Shown here piece by piece: positions 22,001 through 30,361 of a stretch of DNA of 64,000 nucleotides. The position numbers and the translations under genes are program-made. The DNA comes from Cohnella rhizosphaerae. Its GTDB lineage: Bacteria > Bacillota > Bacilli > Paenibacillales > Paenibacillaceae. Position 1 is the first letter of the stretch. Each line of letters starts with the position of its first letter. A model generated the notes under the pieces. It was not told the origin of the DNA, did no database searches, and saw only the letters and a list, made by a program, of their open reading frames with translations. The stretch is from contig NZ_JAPDIA010000003.1 in the NCBI RefSeq assembly GCF_029525575.1, positions 1,356,214-1,420,213 of the forward strand. Direction: 5' to 3'.

Positions 22001-22424
22001 GGCGCTCGGTCTTCCGACCTTCACCGCGAGCTCGTCCTCCTTCAACGACCTGAAGGCGGGAGACCGTCATGCGGGCGAGATCGAAGCGGCGTATGCGCGC
22101 GGCCTCGTCCAAGGCTTCGCCGACGGCAGCTTCCGTCCCGAAGCCGGCGTGACGCGCCAGGAAGCGATCTTGATCGTCTCCAACGCGATGGCGATCACCG
22201 GTCTTACGGACAAGCTCGCTGCGCCGTCTGCCGCAGAGACGCTCCGTTCTTACCGCGATTCGGCGAAGATCGCCGGCTGGGCGCGCGACGGCATCGCCCT
22301 GGCGATCGCCTCCGGCGTCGTCGTCGGCCGGGACGGCGATGCTCTGGTGCCGGGCGCTCCCGTCACCAAGGCAGAGACTGCCGCGCTTCTGCAGCGTCTG
22401 CTGCAGAAGTCGGAGCTGATCTAG
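19083..22424 (+). CDS. SLH-anchored cell-surface protein with right-handed beta-helix and two Ig-like domains
   Basis: Intact 1113-residue exported protein; TTG start with AAGGAG about 12 bp upstream. Signal peptide ~1-31. Residues ~50-350 show the short repeating strands of a parallel beta-helix ('NVTIDGQGAEVIATGG', 'NFFNNRDYLTDPDRKNEDRN', 'NVDIENNTMTGYDSTNQ'), the fold of pectate lyases and related enzymes. Two bacterial Ig-like domains lie at ~500-690, each opening 'TPPAAPA(V/I)'. A Ser/Ala/Gln-rich region leads to three SLH domains at ~915-1110 ('FADGSFRPEAGVTRQEAI'), which tether it to the cell-wall polymer. It may be a polysaccharide lyase or a glycan-binding protein; no catalytic triad can be assigned by eye. 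Confidence 0.82.
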   Translation: MLKTRFTSKLSGALAGMMLLSLLAGLAPALAVPPSEVTAEDSEALASYLAEPAVSVIHLDGTRTYELEGTTISRNVTIDGQGAEVIATGGVSNVTFIRSAVGGMAYSNFSSLLYIEGTGGLTVRDVHFRSQDGLMLSNVIGVKSGGTLTADRISLDNFFNNRDYLTDPDRKNEDRNSIGILIENGATGTVTDSTFGAGNAFRQAIGVYGDADIKGNHFTGTNEPGRLKYADGYEYAIYTYGGNVDIENNTMTGYDSTNQPGYGSAGLGLISFYESSVTIQDNKFEGNSDSIGITGKWTGFSNGALSVNGRLVISPSFQYPTDQEIQDCEVDGNCTDPYDYENIWEISQSILDNNTFVDSGIPGVGRLTIVMDQDDEVEIEGGYSPLGGYFQSLLRVVDQGGDWVKLAFPTDAENKLLLKAADFVRIEKQVGDAWVAAGPAIDLTELRSNNADLEATIDGLTSGQDYKLRLKLIHHTQADGGTPPVRNVITYSGPLSIDKTPPAAPAVAAPLPNAALGSLRPVLSGTAEAGSAVTVTLDDTDYAATVDAAGNWSFRPSVDLSEDMHTFTVKAKDQAGNLSEASEARSFVVDVTPPAAPAIVAPVDRASFTEALPVISGTAEPNSAVTVDIDGAEVGVIADDGGNWSYTVQTALSVGSHTISAKAADAAGNVSASSDVLTVTRYVPTPSQQTGAGTKTESADILVNGKAESAGTATTVEQGGRTVTKIAIDAKKLADKLTAAGPGAVVTIPVKAGSDTIVGQLEGASVQQMVYSAAYLQLQTPTASYKFPAREIDLAALQSQLGQAVGLQDIQLRIEIAKASSAAVQAAEQAAREAGATLAVEPMQFSASAAYGGKSAELKEFADYVERSIAIPSGVDPKRITTGVVFEADGSVRHVPTTVVQSDGRYWAQINSLTNSLYGIIWHPLQYADVAGKWSENAVNDMASRLIVVEDAKGVFNPSRSMTRGEFVASLVRALGLPTFTASSSSFNDLKAGDRHAGEIEAAYARGLVQGFADGSFRPEAGVTRQEAILIVSNAMAITGLTDKLAAPSAAETLRSYRDSAKIAGWARDGIALAIASGVVVGRDGDALVPGAPVTKAETAALLQRLLQKSELI

Positions 22425-22464
22425 GAAAAAACCGACGGACACTTCTCCATGTACGAAAAGAGTG

Positions 22465-22507
22465 ACGACCGCCCTGCGCAGCGATGCCTGGGGCCGGTCG
22501 TTTTTTT
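22465..22507 (+). terminator. Intrinsic terminator after the SLH beta-helix gene
   Basis: ACGACCG and CGGTCGT arms with an inner CCC/GGG extension, followed by T7, 40 bp after the stop codon. The AraC gene on the other strand converges on it. Confidence 0.75.
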
Positions 22508-22538
22508 GCCTGCCGGGAAATGCTGTGCGCGAATGCGG

Positions 22539-23541
22539 CTACTCGCCGCCTCTCGCTTGTTCGGCGTATTCGGTGGGGGTCATGCCGACATATTTCTTGA
22601 ACGTCTTGCTGAAGGAGTAAGGATCGCCTAGACCGGTCCGGTCTGCGATCTCCGTGAAGCTCAGCGCCGTGGCGCGGATCAGCTCCTTGGCCCGTCCGAT
22701 ACGGACGCGGTTCAGGTAGCGGTGGATCGGGAGACCGGTCGCCCGCTTGAACACGCGGTTCAAATAATCGAAGTTGACATCGAAGACGCGCGCCAATTCT
22801 TCTCCCGCGATACGTCTTGCATAGTGCAGATGGATGTAGTCGAGCGCGGCGCTCGCCTTGGACAGCGCCTTGGCGCCTAGACCGCCGCCTTCTGCGCCAA
22901 GCGCCCCGGACTGCTGCAGGCGGCCGAGCGTGACGAGCAGCTCCGAGAGCTTAAGCCCCGCCAGGCTGCGGCTGTAGGGACGGCCGATATCCAGCCGGCA
23001 CAGCGCGTCCATGTCGGCCAGCGTCTGATGAAGCTGCGGCTTGCCGGCGAGCGACAGCAGCTTGGGAATGACGACCCGGGGCGGGTCCTCGGCCGATTCT
23101 GCCTCCTCCTGCAGCAGCAGTCTCCTGGCCTCGGCAGCCTCCGCTTCGCAAGTCAGCCGGACGATGTCGGCATGCGCGAAGTGGACGAAGTAGTAATCGC
23201 AGGCATGCGCCTCCAGCCCCTCGTGCAAGATGTCGGGCTCCAGCAGCAGGCCGTCCCCGCGGCGCAGTCGGTAGACCGTGTCTCCTTCGGCGAGGTGCAG
23301 CTCCCCCGCTTTCGACAAAGTAAAAAATATAGTCGTCCGTCACCCGTCTGAAATGAAGCCAGGGCGTTCCGTAAGAGATGAATCCCTGAAGACGGATGCG
23401 CGGCGCAAGATCGGCGCGTATCGTGAACAGGCTTGTCCGCTCCCCTTTTTTCAAAAGTCGTTTTTTCACAAGCGAAGGTCTCGATGTGACATGTTCCATC
23501 AGTTTAACACGCTTTATACTGTGAGGAGAATAAACGAACAT
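22539..23541 (-). CDS. AraC-family transcriptional regulator (one frame break)
   Basis: Soluble regulator of about 333 residues: an N-terminal cupin-like sugar-sensing domain ('TPWLHFRRVTDDYIFYFVE', 'GDGLLLEPDILHEG') and a C-terminal AraC double HTH ('EELARVFDVNFDYLNRVFKR' ... 'FTEIADRTGLGDPYSFSKTF'). One surplus base in the C5 run at 23303-23307 (G5 in the coding sense) splits the frame. The start could be the ATG at 23541 or the ATG at 23499; neither has a clear ribosome site. It is divergent from the Gfo/Idh gene at 23563 with only 21-63 bp between starts, so it probably controls that gene and itself. Confidence 0.87.
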
Positions 23542-23562
23542 GAGACGAGGAGATGAGCGGAA

Positions 23563-24684
23563 GTGGCGGCTTTTTCATTAAACGATCCGGCGGGCATCGC
23601 CGCAGAAGATCGCGGGAATAGAGAGACGACGACCGTTCGGAAAATCGGCGTGATCGGCCTGGGCGGCATGGCGATGGCGCATATCGAAGGGCTCGGCAGG
23701 CTGGAAGGCATCGCCATCGCGGCCATCTGCGATGTGCAGCCGTCGGCGCTCGACCAGGTCGGAGAAAGGCTGGGCATTCCGCCCGAGCGCCGCTATACGG
23801 ATTACAGCCGGCTCATCGCGGACGAGACGGTAGGCGCCGTCGTGTCCGTCACGCCGAACGCGCTCCATGCGGACGTCATGCGGCTGTGTCTGCTTGCGGG
23901 CAAGCCGTTTTTGTCCGAAAAGCCGTTCACGCGCACGTTCGAAGAAGCCGAGGAGCTGCAAGCGCTCTACGAGTCGCATCCGGTACCGGCCATGATCGGC
24001 TTCAGCTACCGCTACACGCCCGCTTTCCGGTTGGCGAAGCGCATGCTTGACGAGGGCCGGATCGGGGCCGTGCGCAGCTTTTCGATTCAGTATCTCCAGG
24101 GCTGGGGGGCGGCCGTCTACAACACGCCGTACGTCTGGCGCTTCGACCGCAGCGTCACGGGAACGGGCACGCTCGGCGATCTCGGCGCGCATATGGTCGA
24201 TCTGGCGCATTATTTGTTCGGCCCGTTCAAGGAGCTGTCCGCGCGGCTGCAGACGCTGGTTCCCGAGCGGCTCGACCCGCACACCGGCGAGGCGAGGAAA
24301 GTGGAGGTAGACGATTTCGTATCGTTCCAATCGCTCATGACCAACGCTGCGGCAGGCTTGTTTCAGACGACGCGCAATGCGGTCGGCTCCGGCAATCAGC
24401 TGGAGGTGTCGATCTTCGGCGACGAGGGCACGCTGATGGCGAGTACGGAGCGGCCGGAGGAGGTCTTATGGATTCGCGTAGACGCGGAGACGGGTGAGCT
24501 GGTGCGGGAGACGCGCAGGTCGCCGCAGCGCGAGCGGCTCAATCAGTGGGAGGACTTCGCGGCGCTTCTCGCCGGTTCGCCGGGACCCGGCCTGCCCGGC
24601 TTCGAGGCGGGCTACGCGAATCAGCGGGTGCTTGAGGCGATCGTGCGCGCTCATGAGGAGAAGCGGACGGTCTCGTTGACCTGA
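23563..24684 (+). CDS. Gfo/Idh/MocA family oxidoreductase
   Basis: Intact 373-residue NAD(P)-dependent sugar dehydrogenase-type protein; GTG start with GAGGAG upstream. The Rossmann nucleotide-binding motif is 'GVIGLGGMAMAHIEGL' (near residue 28), and the family Glu-Lys-Pro is E119-K120-P121 ('FLSEKPF'). Residues ~145-300 form the alpha/beta substrate domain ('GFSYRYTPAFRLAKRM', 'GDLGAHMVDLAHYLFG'). Unusually, some 20 residues precede the Rossmann fold. Probably oxidises a sugar or inositol-like compound released by the local enzymes; substrate not deducible. Confidence 0.9.
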   Translation: MAAFSLNDPAGIAAEDRGNRETTTVRKIGVIGLGGMAMAHIEGLGRLEGIAIAAICDVQPSALDQVGERLGIPPERRYTDYSRLIADETVGAVVSVTPNALHADVMRLCLLAGKPFLSEKPFTRTFEEAEELQALYESHPVPAMIGFSYRYTPAFRLAKRMLDEGRIGAVRSFSIQYLQGWGAAVYNTPYVWRFDRSVTGTGTLGDLGAHMVDLAHYLFGPFKELSARLQTLVPERLDPHTGEARKVEVDDFVSFQSLMTNAAAGLFQTTRNAVGSGNQLEVSIFGDEGTLMASTERPEEVLWIRVDAETGELVRETRRSPQRERLNQWEDFAALLAGSPGPGLPGFEAGYANQRVLEAIVRAHEEKRTVSLT

Positions 24685-24843
24685 ACGAAGCCAAGGTTTC
24701 GGATCGTCGGGCTGCGGGAGACGCGTGCTCTCGCCGCTCCTTTTGCTCATTCGTGAACGCGCGTTGATTTTTTGGTTAATCGCTTGCATTTTGGCTTTAA
24801 TCAGTTAAGGTAGAGTTATCTGATTGGAAAAGGAGACTCGATC

Positions 24844-25821
24844 ATGGCGGAACAACGCATCGTAAAGTGGGGCATCATGGGGCCGGGGGGCATCTCGGAC
24901 AACTTCGCCACGGAGCTGCCGCACGCGCCGGGCGGCCAACTCGTCGCCGTCGCCGGACGCTCGTTGGACAAGGCCCAGGCATTCGCCGACAAGTTCGGCA
25001 TCCCGCGCGCTTACGGCAGCTGCGAGGAGCTCGCGGCCGATCCGGACGTCGAGATCGTCTATATCGGCACGCTGCATCCGATTCACAAGGAGAACGCGCT
25101 GACGCTGCTGCGCGGCGGCAAGTCCGTGCTCTGCGAGAAGCCGTTCACGATCAACGCCGCCGAGGCCAGGGAGATCGCCGAGCTGGCGCGCGAGAAGGGC
25201 CTCTTCCTCATGGAGGCGATGTGGACGCGATACTTGCCCGCGATCGCCAAGGTGCGGGAATGGCTGGACAGCGGCGTCATCGGCGACGTGCGCATCGTGA
25301 AGGCCGAGTTCGGCTTCGACGCGGGCTGGAATCCCGAGGGCCGGCTCCTTAACAAGGAAAAAGGCGGCGGTACGCTGCTCGACGCCGGCATCTATCCGGT
25401 GTCGTTCGCTTCGATGGTATTCGGCGGCGAGCAGCCCGCCAGAATCGAGAGCGCCGTCGTCATCGGCGAGACGGGCGTGGACGAGCAGTTCTCGCTGCTG
25501 TGCGAATACGGCGGCGGTCGCACGGCTTCCTTGCACGGCTCGGTGCGGCTGTCCATGACGAACGAAGCCGTCATCTACGGCACGAAGGGGCGGATCGAGG
25601 TGCCGCACTTCCTGGCAGCCAAGGCCGCGACGCTGCACGCGAACGGAGCCGAGCCGGTCGCCTTCAAGCACGAGCTCGAGCCGTCCGGCCACTTCTATCA
25701 GGCGATCGAGGCGATGGAGTGCCTGCGGGCGGGACGCAAGGAGAGCGCGATCATGACCGTGGACGAAACGGTGCGCATTATGGAGACGCTCGACCGGATT
25801 CGCGAGCCGTGGGGGGCTTAA
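24844..25821 (+). CDS. Gfo/Idh/MocA family oxidoreductase
   Basis: Intact 325-residue protein, AAGGAG ribosome site. Rossmann motif 'GIMGPGGISDNFA' near residue 11 and Glu-Lys-Pro E98-K99-P100 ('VLCEKPF'); 'MEAMWTRYLPA' and 'GGGTLLDAGIYP' are typical of the dihydrodiol dehydrogenase/glucose-fructose oxidoreductase-like branch. It lies 159 bp after the other Gfo/Idh gene. A possible promoter (TTGCAT, 16 bp, TAAGGT) and a weak cre-like sequence in that gap suggest its own transcript. Frames with G6 runs are intact here (24888-24893), unlike many neighbours. Confidence 0.9.
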   Translation: MAEQRIVKWGIMGPGGISDNFATELPHAPGGQLVAVAGRSLDKAQAFADKFGIPRAYGSCEELAADPDVEIVYIGTLHPIHKENALTLLRGGKSVLCEKPFTINAAEAREIAELAREKGLFLMEAMWTRYLPAIAKVREWLDSGVIGDVRIVKAEFGFDAGWNPEGRLLNKEKGGGTLLDAGIYPVSFASMVFGGEQPARIESAVVIGETGVDEQFSLLCEYGGGRTASLHGSVRLSMTNEAVIYGTKGRIEVPHFLAAKAATLHANGAEPVAFKHELEPSGHFYQAIEAMECLRAGRKESAIMTVDETVRIMETLDRIREPWGA

Positions 25822-25914
25822 GTATCCGGGCGAACAAGGCTGACCTTCGGCGGAGGAAGGAGCAGCGATGCATCGATGAATCGCGCGCCGGCCGCTTCAC
25901 TTCGATTATCAAAG

Positions 25915-25947
25915 AGCGCGTCGGCCCCCCGGGTCGGCGCGCTTTTT
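25915..25947 (+). terminator. Intrinsic terminator
   Basis: Thirteen-pair stem with two G-T wobbles (AGCGCGTCGGCCC / GGGTCGGCGCGCT), loop CCC and a TTTTT tail, 94 bp after the second Gfo/Idh gene. Confidence 0.85.
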
Positions 25948-26048
25948 GCCGCGGATAAATGATCCTGACGAGGGATATCCTACAACCGCGCGATTGCGGC
26001 CTATCGCTTTCGCTGCTTAACGAAGGACATGGGCCTCGGGGTGAAACG

Positions 26049-26741
26049 ATGAACAACTTTTCCGCTCCCTATCGCGCCAGGCGTTACCTTGCATTCGTCA
26101 GCATGTTCGGAACGACGCAGATTCACAAGCGCAATCCGTATACGATCGCCTGCTGGTCGATGGCGTTTCCCGGCTTCGGCCATCTGCTGCTAAACAAGTT
26201 TATCCGGGGATACGCGCTGGTGCTTTGGGAGATTTACATCAATCAGAAAATTCATTTGAATCAGGCGATCATCCATTCCTTTAACGGCCAGTTCCAGGCG
26301 GCGCGGGAGGTTCTTGACCCCAGGTTCATGTCGCTTTATATTCCGGTTTATTTATTCGCGATCTGGGACAGCTACCGGACGACGGTGGACTTGAACAAGA
26401 TGTACGTACTGGCCCGCAGGGAAAACGCCAAGTTCAATGAATTCACCATCGGCGCGCTCGAAGTGAATTATCTCGACAAGCGCAAGCCCTGGGTTGCCGT
26501 CCTCTGGTCGATGGGCCTGCCGAGCGTCGGACAGCTGTACCTTCATCGCATCGTGCTGGCCACCTTCATTTTGTTGAGCGGAATCGTGATTGTCAGCGAA
26601 TCTCATATCGTTCTCGCTATGCACGACCTGATTTTGGGCGATTTAAGGTCCTCCAAAAGAGCGCTCAATGCTCAATGGCTGCTGTATCTTCCTTCTTTTT
26701 TACTTTTTTTACGATTTTTGATGCCTACGTTAGCACCGTAG
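26049..26741 (+). CDS. Conserved membrane protein with duplicated TM2-like hairpins
   Basis: Intact 230-residue membrane protein of unknown function. ATG 26049 is chosen because GGGGTG lies 6 bp upstream; the in-frame ATG at 25959 has no ribosome site and lies just past the terminator. Two copies of one motif are visible: 'KRNPYTIACWSMAFPGFGHL' near residue 18 and 'KRKPWVAVLWSMGLPSVGQL' near residue 141, each followed by a hydrophobic helix. This suggests an internal duplication of a helix-turn-helix membrane unit like TM2 domains. A third hydrophobic stretch ends the protein. It is the first of three small membrane genes unrelated to sugar uptake. Confidence 0.75.
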   Translation: MNNFSAPYRARRYLAFVSMFGTTQIHKRNPYTIACWSMAFPGFGHLLLNKFIRGYALVLWEIYINQKIHLNQAIIHSFNGQFQAAREVLDPRFMSLYIPVYLFAIWDSYRTTVDLNKMYVLARRENAKFNEFTIGALEVNYLDKRKPWVAVLWSMGLPSVGQLYLHRIVLATFILLSGIVIVSESHIVLAMHDLILGDLRSSKRALNAQWLLYLPSFLLFLRFLMPTLAP

Positions 26742-26839
26742 AGGGCAACAAGCTTTTTTGATCACGCCCTAAGAAAGCATCTGGTTGAGAGATATCAGCC
26801 GCCAGGCGTGACGCTGACGATCGGGGGCAAAGTGGACTG

Positions 26840-27299
26840 ATGCAGATATTCGCGACGTTCGATTACTCGACTTTTCTCGAGCTCGCCATTACGGAACTGG
26901 AGTCGAAGGGAGCAGCGTCCATCTACGCCGTGCCGCTCGACTTGCGCAAGGAGGAGCCGCGGCTGATGGACAGCCTGCATCGCGCGGACGGCCTGTCTTT
27001 CGTGGACAAAGGCGCGGTCCTTGCATTCATGTTCGCGACGATCGGGGCCAGCAAAGGCTTCGTATGGGCGTGGGGCCCGGTGATCTGGGGGCTCATCGGC
27101 GCAGGCACCGGATTCGCCCTCGGCGTAGCCATCAACGGGCTGATCTATCTGCGGACGCGTCGCAAAAATCATGCGGCTCGGCTGAAAGGCAAGCGGGGGG
27201 GACGTGATCCTGGTGGTCGCCTGCGACGAGGATAAGGCCGCGGTCATGGCCGATATTTTGTGGGATCACAAGGCGCTGGGATTGGCGAAGACGAAGTGA
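26840..27299 (+). CDS. Small membrane protein of unknown function (one frame break)
   Basis: Repaired protein of about 152 residues. The middle contains two hydrophobic helices rich in glycine ('VLAFMFATIGASKGFVWAWG', 'GLIGAGTGFALGVAINGLIY') as in glycine-zipper proteins. The soluble ends ('IYAVPLDLRKEEPRLMDSLH' and 'VILVVACDEDKAAVMADIL') look like a split ferredoxin-like fold, a pattern seen in stress-induced membrane proteins. One surplus G in the G7 run at 27195-27201; the repaired frame ends at TGA 27297-27299. The ribosome site is weak. Function unknown. Confidence 0.65.
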
Positions 27300-27332
27300 A
27301 CGTAAACGTAAACGAACGTGGGCGGTGATCGG

Positions 27333-27801
27333 TTGCATTCCGGGAACTTGTTTGCTTACGGCGCCGCCGTCGCGGCGATCGTGTTTCTGATTTTTTCGCC
27401 CAAACGACTTTCCCGCGCCGAAATTTACATCACTTATTTTGTCATGATTGCTTTGACGATCTATACGGATCTTTTTCTGGGACTGGTGCTCGACCTCTAT
27501 GACTTCATCAACCCCGACGTGTCGGTATCGGATCTCATCCTGCAGATCGCGCTCCCGCCAACTGCCGGCGTGCTGGCCCTGAATTTTATGCCGGCCGGTA
27601 CCAAACGATTCATCGGCTACCTCGTCCTGGCCACGGGGGGTGTCGATTCTGTTTGAATGGCTCTCGCTCAAGTCCGGGTACCTGGTCAACAAAGGCTGGA
27701 GGCTGTATTATTCGATCCCGGTGTACGCGCTCGGCTTGCTGTTCCTCCGTTGGCACCTGCGATTCATTCGCAGCGAAAGCGGCAGGGCGAGCATGCGATA
27801 A
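27333..27801 (+). CDS. CBO0543-like membrane protein (one frame break)
   Basis: Repaired protein of about 155 residues with four or five hydrophobic helices ('AYGAAVAAIVFLIFSP', 'IYITYFVMIALTIYTDLFLG', 'LILQIALPPTAGVLALNFMP'). The C-terminal 'ILFEWLSLKSGYLVNKGWRL' resembles the CBO0543 family of small Bacillales membrane proteins. The TTG at 27333 is preferred to the GTG at 27318, because GGCGGTGATC (27321-27330), almost the full complement of the 16S tail, is correctly spaced only for the TTG. One surplus G in the G6 run at 27635-27640. Family assignment is by resemblance only. Confidence 0.6.
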
Positions 27802-27838
27802 AGGCTCTCTCCGGCACCAGCGGAGCGAAGCCTTTTTT
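27800..27838 (+). terminator. Intrinsic terminator
   Basis: Two-part stem (AAGGCT/AGCCTT outside, TCCG/CGGA inside) followed by T6, directly at the stop codon of the CBO0543-like gene. Confidence 0.8.
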
Positions 27839-27864
27839 GCGTGGAAAGACGACTTTTAGGGGGA

Positions 27865-27907
27865 TTGTAATGTTTATTTTTCATGCGATAATGTTCTAAA
27901 AGAACAT
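27865..27907 (+). promoter_or_regulatory. Candidate promoter with perfect palindrome over the -10 box
   Basis: TTGTAA (27865-27870), 16 bp, GATAAT (27887-27892). A perfect 7-bp inverted repeat, ATGTTCT-AAA-AGAACAT (27891-27907), begins at the end of the -10 box, a standard position for a repressor. The half-site differs from the usual Bacillus LexA box (GAAC-N4-GTTC), so the protein is unknown. It precedes the membrane AraC regulator gene. Confidence 0.55.
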
Positions 27908-27948
27908 GGGTTGATTGGGCAATCGGAATTGACCAGCGTGCGGGGAGA

Positions 27949-30269
27949 ATGACGTCGATGAAAAAGCTGATGCCGAGAAGGACGCATATCCGGATTTTCC
28001 TGGGCTCGTGCCTGCTGTTCGTCCTCGTCTCCGTGCCCGTCGTGTTTTTCATGACCCGGCAGTTCTCTAGCTTCGCGCTCGATCAGATCGACAAGGTGAA
28101 CAAGACCGAGCTTGCGCATTCGCGGGACAACGCCGCATTCATTCTCGACAAAATGATCGCATACGGCTTCACCATGTACGCCGACAAGAGCGTGCAGGCC
28201 TGGATGACGGCCGACGAAGAGACGCAGGACCGCGAGATCGAGGCGATCGCCGCGGCGGCCAAATACAGGACGACCGAGCCGTTTCTCAAAAACGCGTACC
28301 TGCTGAACATGCGCACCGGGCATGTGATCGACATCGCGTACGGCATCACGACGTTCGCCGCGTTCAAGGATCAGGCTATCTTGGAGCTTGCCAAAGCGCC
28401 GGCCAAAGCGTACCAGCGCTTCTTCGTCCATCGCGCGGGCGGGGAGCGTTCGCTCGCCCTGATGATTCCGACCGTGCCTTCCGGTCAGCCCTCGTACGGC
28501 TATTTGGTGCTGCTGCTGGACGACGCGCTGATGAAGCAATATTTGCTCAAGGAAAATAAAGCCGCCGGATTCATCTCCTTTATGCTCGACGATGAAGGAC
28601 GGATGATGCTCGGTCCGGACGAGGAGGAGCGCGCGGCTGCCGCGTCGGAGACGCCCGGGGCTGCCGCGTCGGAGACGCCCGGGGCTTCGAACGAAGGGCT
28701 GTACAAGGAGCTGGCGTCGCGCGCGGAAGGCGCTTCGGGCAGCTTCGAGCAGCGCTACGATCGCGAATCCTGGTCTGTCCAGTACGCCCGGATCGAGCCG
28801 CAGGGCTGGACCTTGTATCTAATGGCCAAGCTGGATGGCATCCATGCGGACTTTTACGCGTTCCGGACCAAGCTGATGGTCGTGCTGGCAGGACTCGTGG
28901 CGCTGCTTCTCGCCATCCTGTTCTGGAATTCGCGGCGTACCTACAGGCCGTTCTCCCAATTGGCGAGCCATCTGGAAACCAAACTCGGGCCTTCGCTGCA
29001 GCGCGGGCAGGCGGGGGGGGCCGCTGGCGGAGCACAGCGTGATCCGGTACGGCATCGAGCTGCTCGAGAACCGGATGGTGGCGCTCGATTCTTCGATGCG
29101 GGAGCACCGGGACGTCATTAAGACGGAATACCTGCGTCAATGGATTCTGCAAGGCAAGCTGATCCCGCCGGTCGAGCAGTATTTGCGGGAGCACTCGGGG
29201 TTGTTCGCGTACGGCGAGCTGTATATCGGCGCGATTCGCATCGACGGGTACAGCGCGTTCAAGGAGAAGTACGAGTTCGCTTCGCGGAAGCTGATGAAGT
29301 ACGCGATGTGCAACATCGCGGAGGAAATTTTGCGGCGGGACGGCGCCGCCGAGGGGGTTGACCTGGGCAGCGACCATGTCGTCCTGCTGCTCTCCGGGGA
29401 CGGCATGTCGGCGGAGCGATTGACAACGCTGCTCGAGGAAGTCAAGGCGCAGATCGACCGTTGGACGCAGATTCGGGTGACCGTCGCCGTCAGCGAGGCG
29501 CGGGCGTTCGGCGACGATATCCGGGCGGCGTACCAGCACATCCTCGAGCTGACGATGCTCAAGTTCGTGTCCGGCGAAGACAAGATTTATGCGGAGCGGG
29601 ATTTTGAAGATTATATGCGCAGCGTACAGCCGCTGCCGGACGATCAACTGCTCGACGAGCTGATCAAAAGCGTGCGCATGGGCAAGCCCGAAGATACGGC
29701 GGCGGGTCTCGACCGGTTGTTCGCCCACATGCAGACGATGCATTACGCGCAGAGCAAGATTCAGCTGTCGCTTATGCTGTATACGCTGTTCAAGGCGTTC
29801 AACAAGCTGCCGTCGGTGGCGTCGATCGAGGGGATCGAGCGCATCCTCGCGTCGTTCGACACGCTGGCGGGCGTAAGGGCCTGGCTCGAGCGCGAGCTGC
29901 TCGTCATCATCGAGGAGTTGAGCAGCAAGAAAGGCGCGAGCCGCAGGGACGAGATCGTGACGGACATCGTGGACTACGTGCGCAACCGTCTGCACGACCC
30001 GATGCTCACCGTCGAGGAGATCGCCGAGCATGTCTCGCTCTCTTCGCGGCATGTGAGGCAAGCTGTTCAAGGAGTCGCTCGACGTGACGCTGTCCGAATA
30101 TATTTTGCAGGAGCGCATCGCCAAGGTGAAGGAGTTGCTCGCGACGACGGACTGGACAGTCACCGATATCGGGGAGCGGGCCGGGTTCCAGACCAAGAGC
30201 CATTTCTTTACGATTTTTAAAAAAGCGACGGGATTGACGCCGAGCCAGTACAGGGACACGGCGCTTTAA
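27949..30269 (+). CDS. Membrane-anchored AraC-family regulator with extracytoplasmic sensor (two frame breaks)
   Basis: Repaired protein of about 772 residues. Membrane helices near residues 15-35 ('IRIFLGSCLLFVLVSVPVVF') and ~305-325 ('LMVVLAGLVALLLAILFW') enclose an extracytoplasmic sensor domain. A ~350-residue cytoplasmic part and a C-terminal AraC double HTH follow ('LTVEEIAEHVSLSSRHV' ... 'VTDIGERAGFQTKSHFFTIF'). The sensor carries a 24-bp tandem duplication (encoding twice 'AAASETPG', about 28633-28681). Frame breaks: G8 at 29013-29020 and a GG pair at 30057-30058, where removing one G restores 'SRHVSKLFKESL'. The start may be ATG 27949 or 27958. It stands alone between two terminators; its target is not evident. 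Confidence 0.83.
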
Positions 30270-30281
30270 AAGCAGGGCAGG

Positions 30282-30327
30282 AGGCCGGACGCGGAGTCGC
30301 AAGGGCGACTTGACGTTCGGCCTTTTT
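30282..30327 (+). terminator. Intrinsic terminator with nested stems
   Basis: Outer stem AGGCCG(G)ACG / CGT(T)CGGCCT and inner stem AGTCGC / GCGACT, followed by T5, just after the AraC-type gene. The kinase gene on the other strand ends 34 bp further on. Confidence 0.8.
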
Positions 30328-30361
30328 GCGGGCAATTCGCCATAGCGGGACGACTGCGCGC

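Noticed and set aside
27891..27907. LexA/SOS box
   Set aside because: Half-sites are in the opposite order and spacing (GTTC-N5-GAAC) to the Bacillus LexA consensus GAAC-N4-GTTC.
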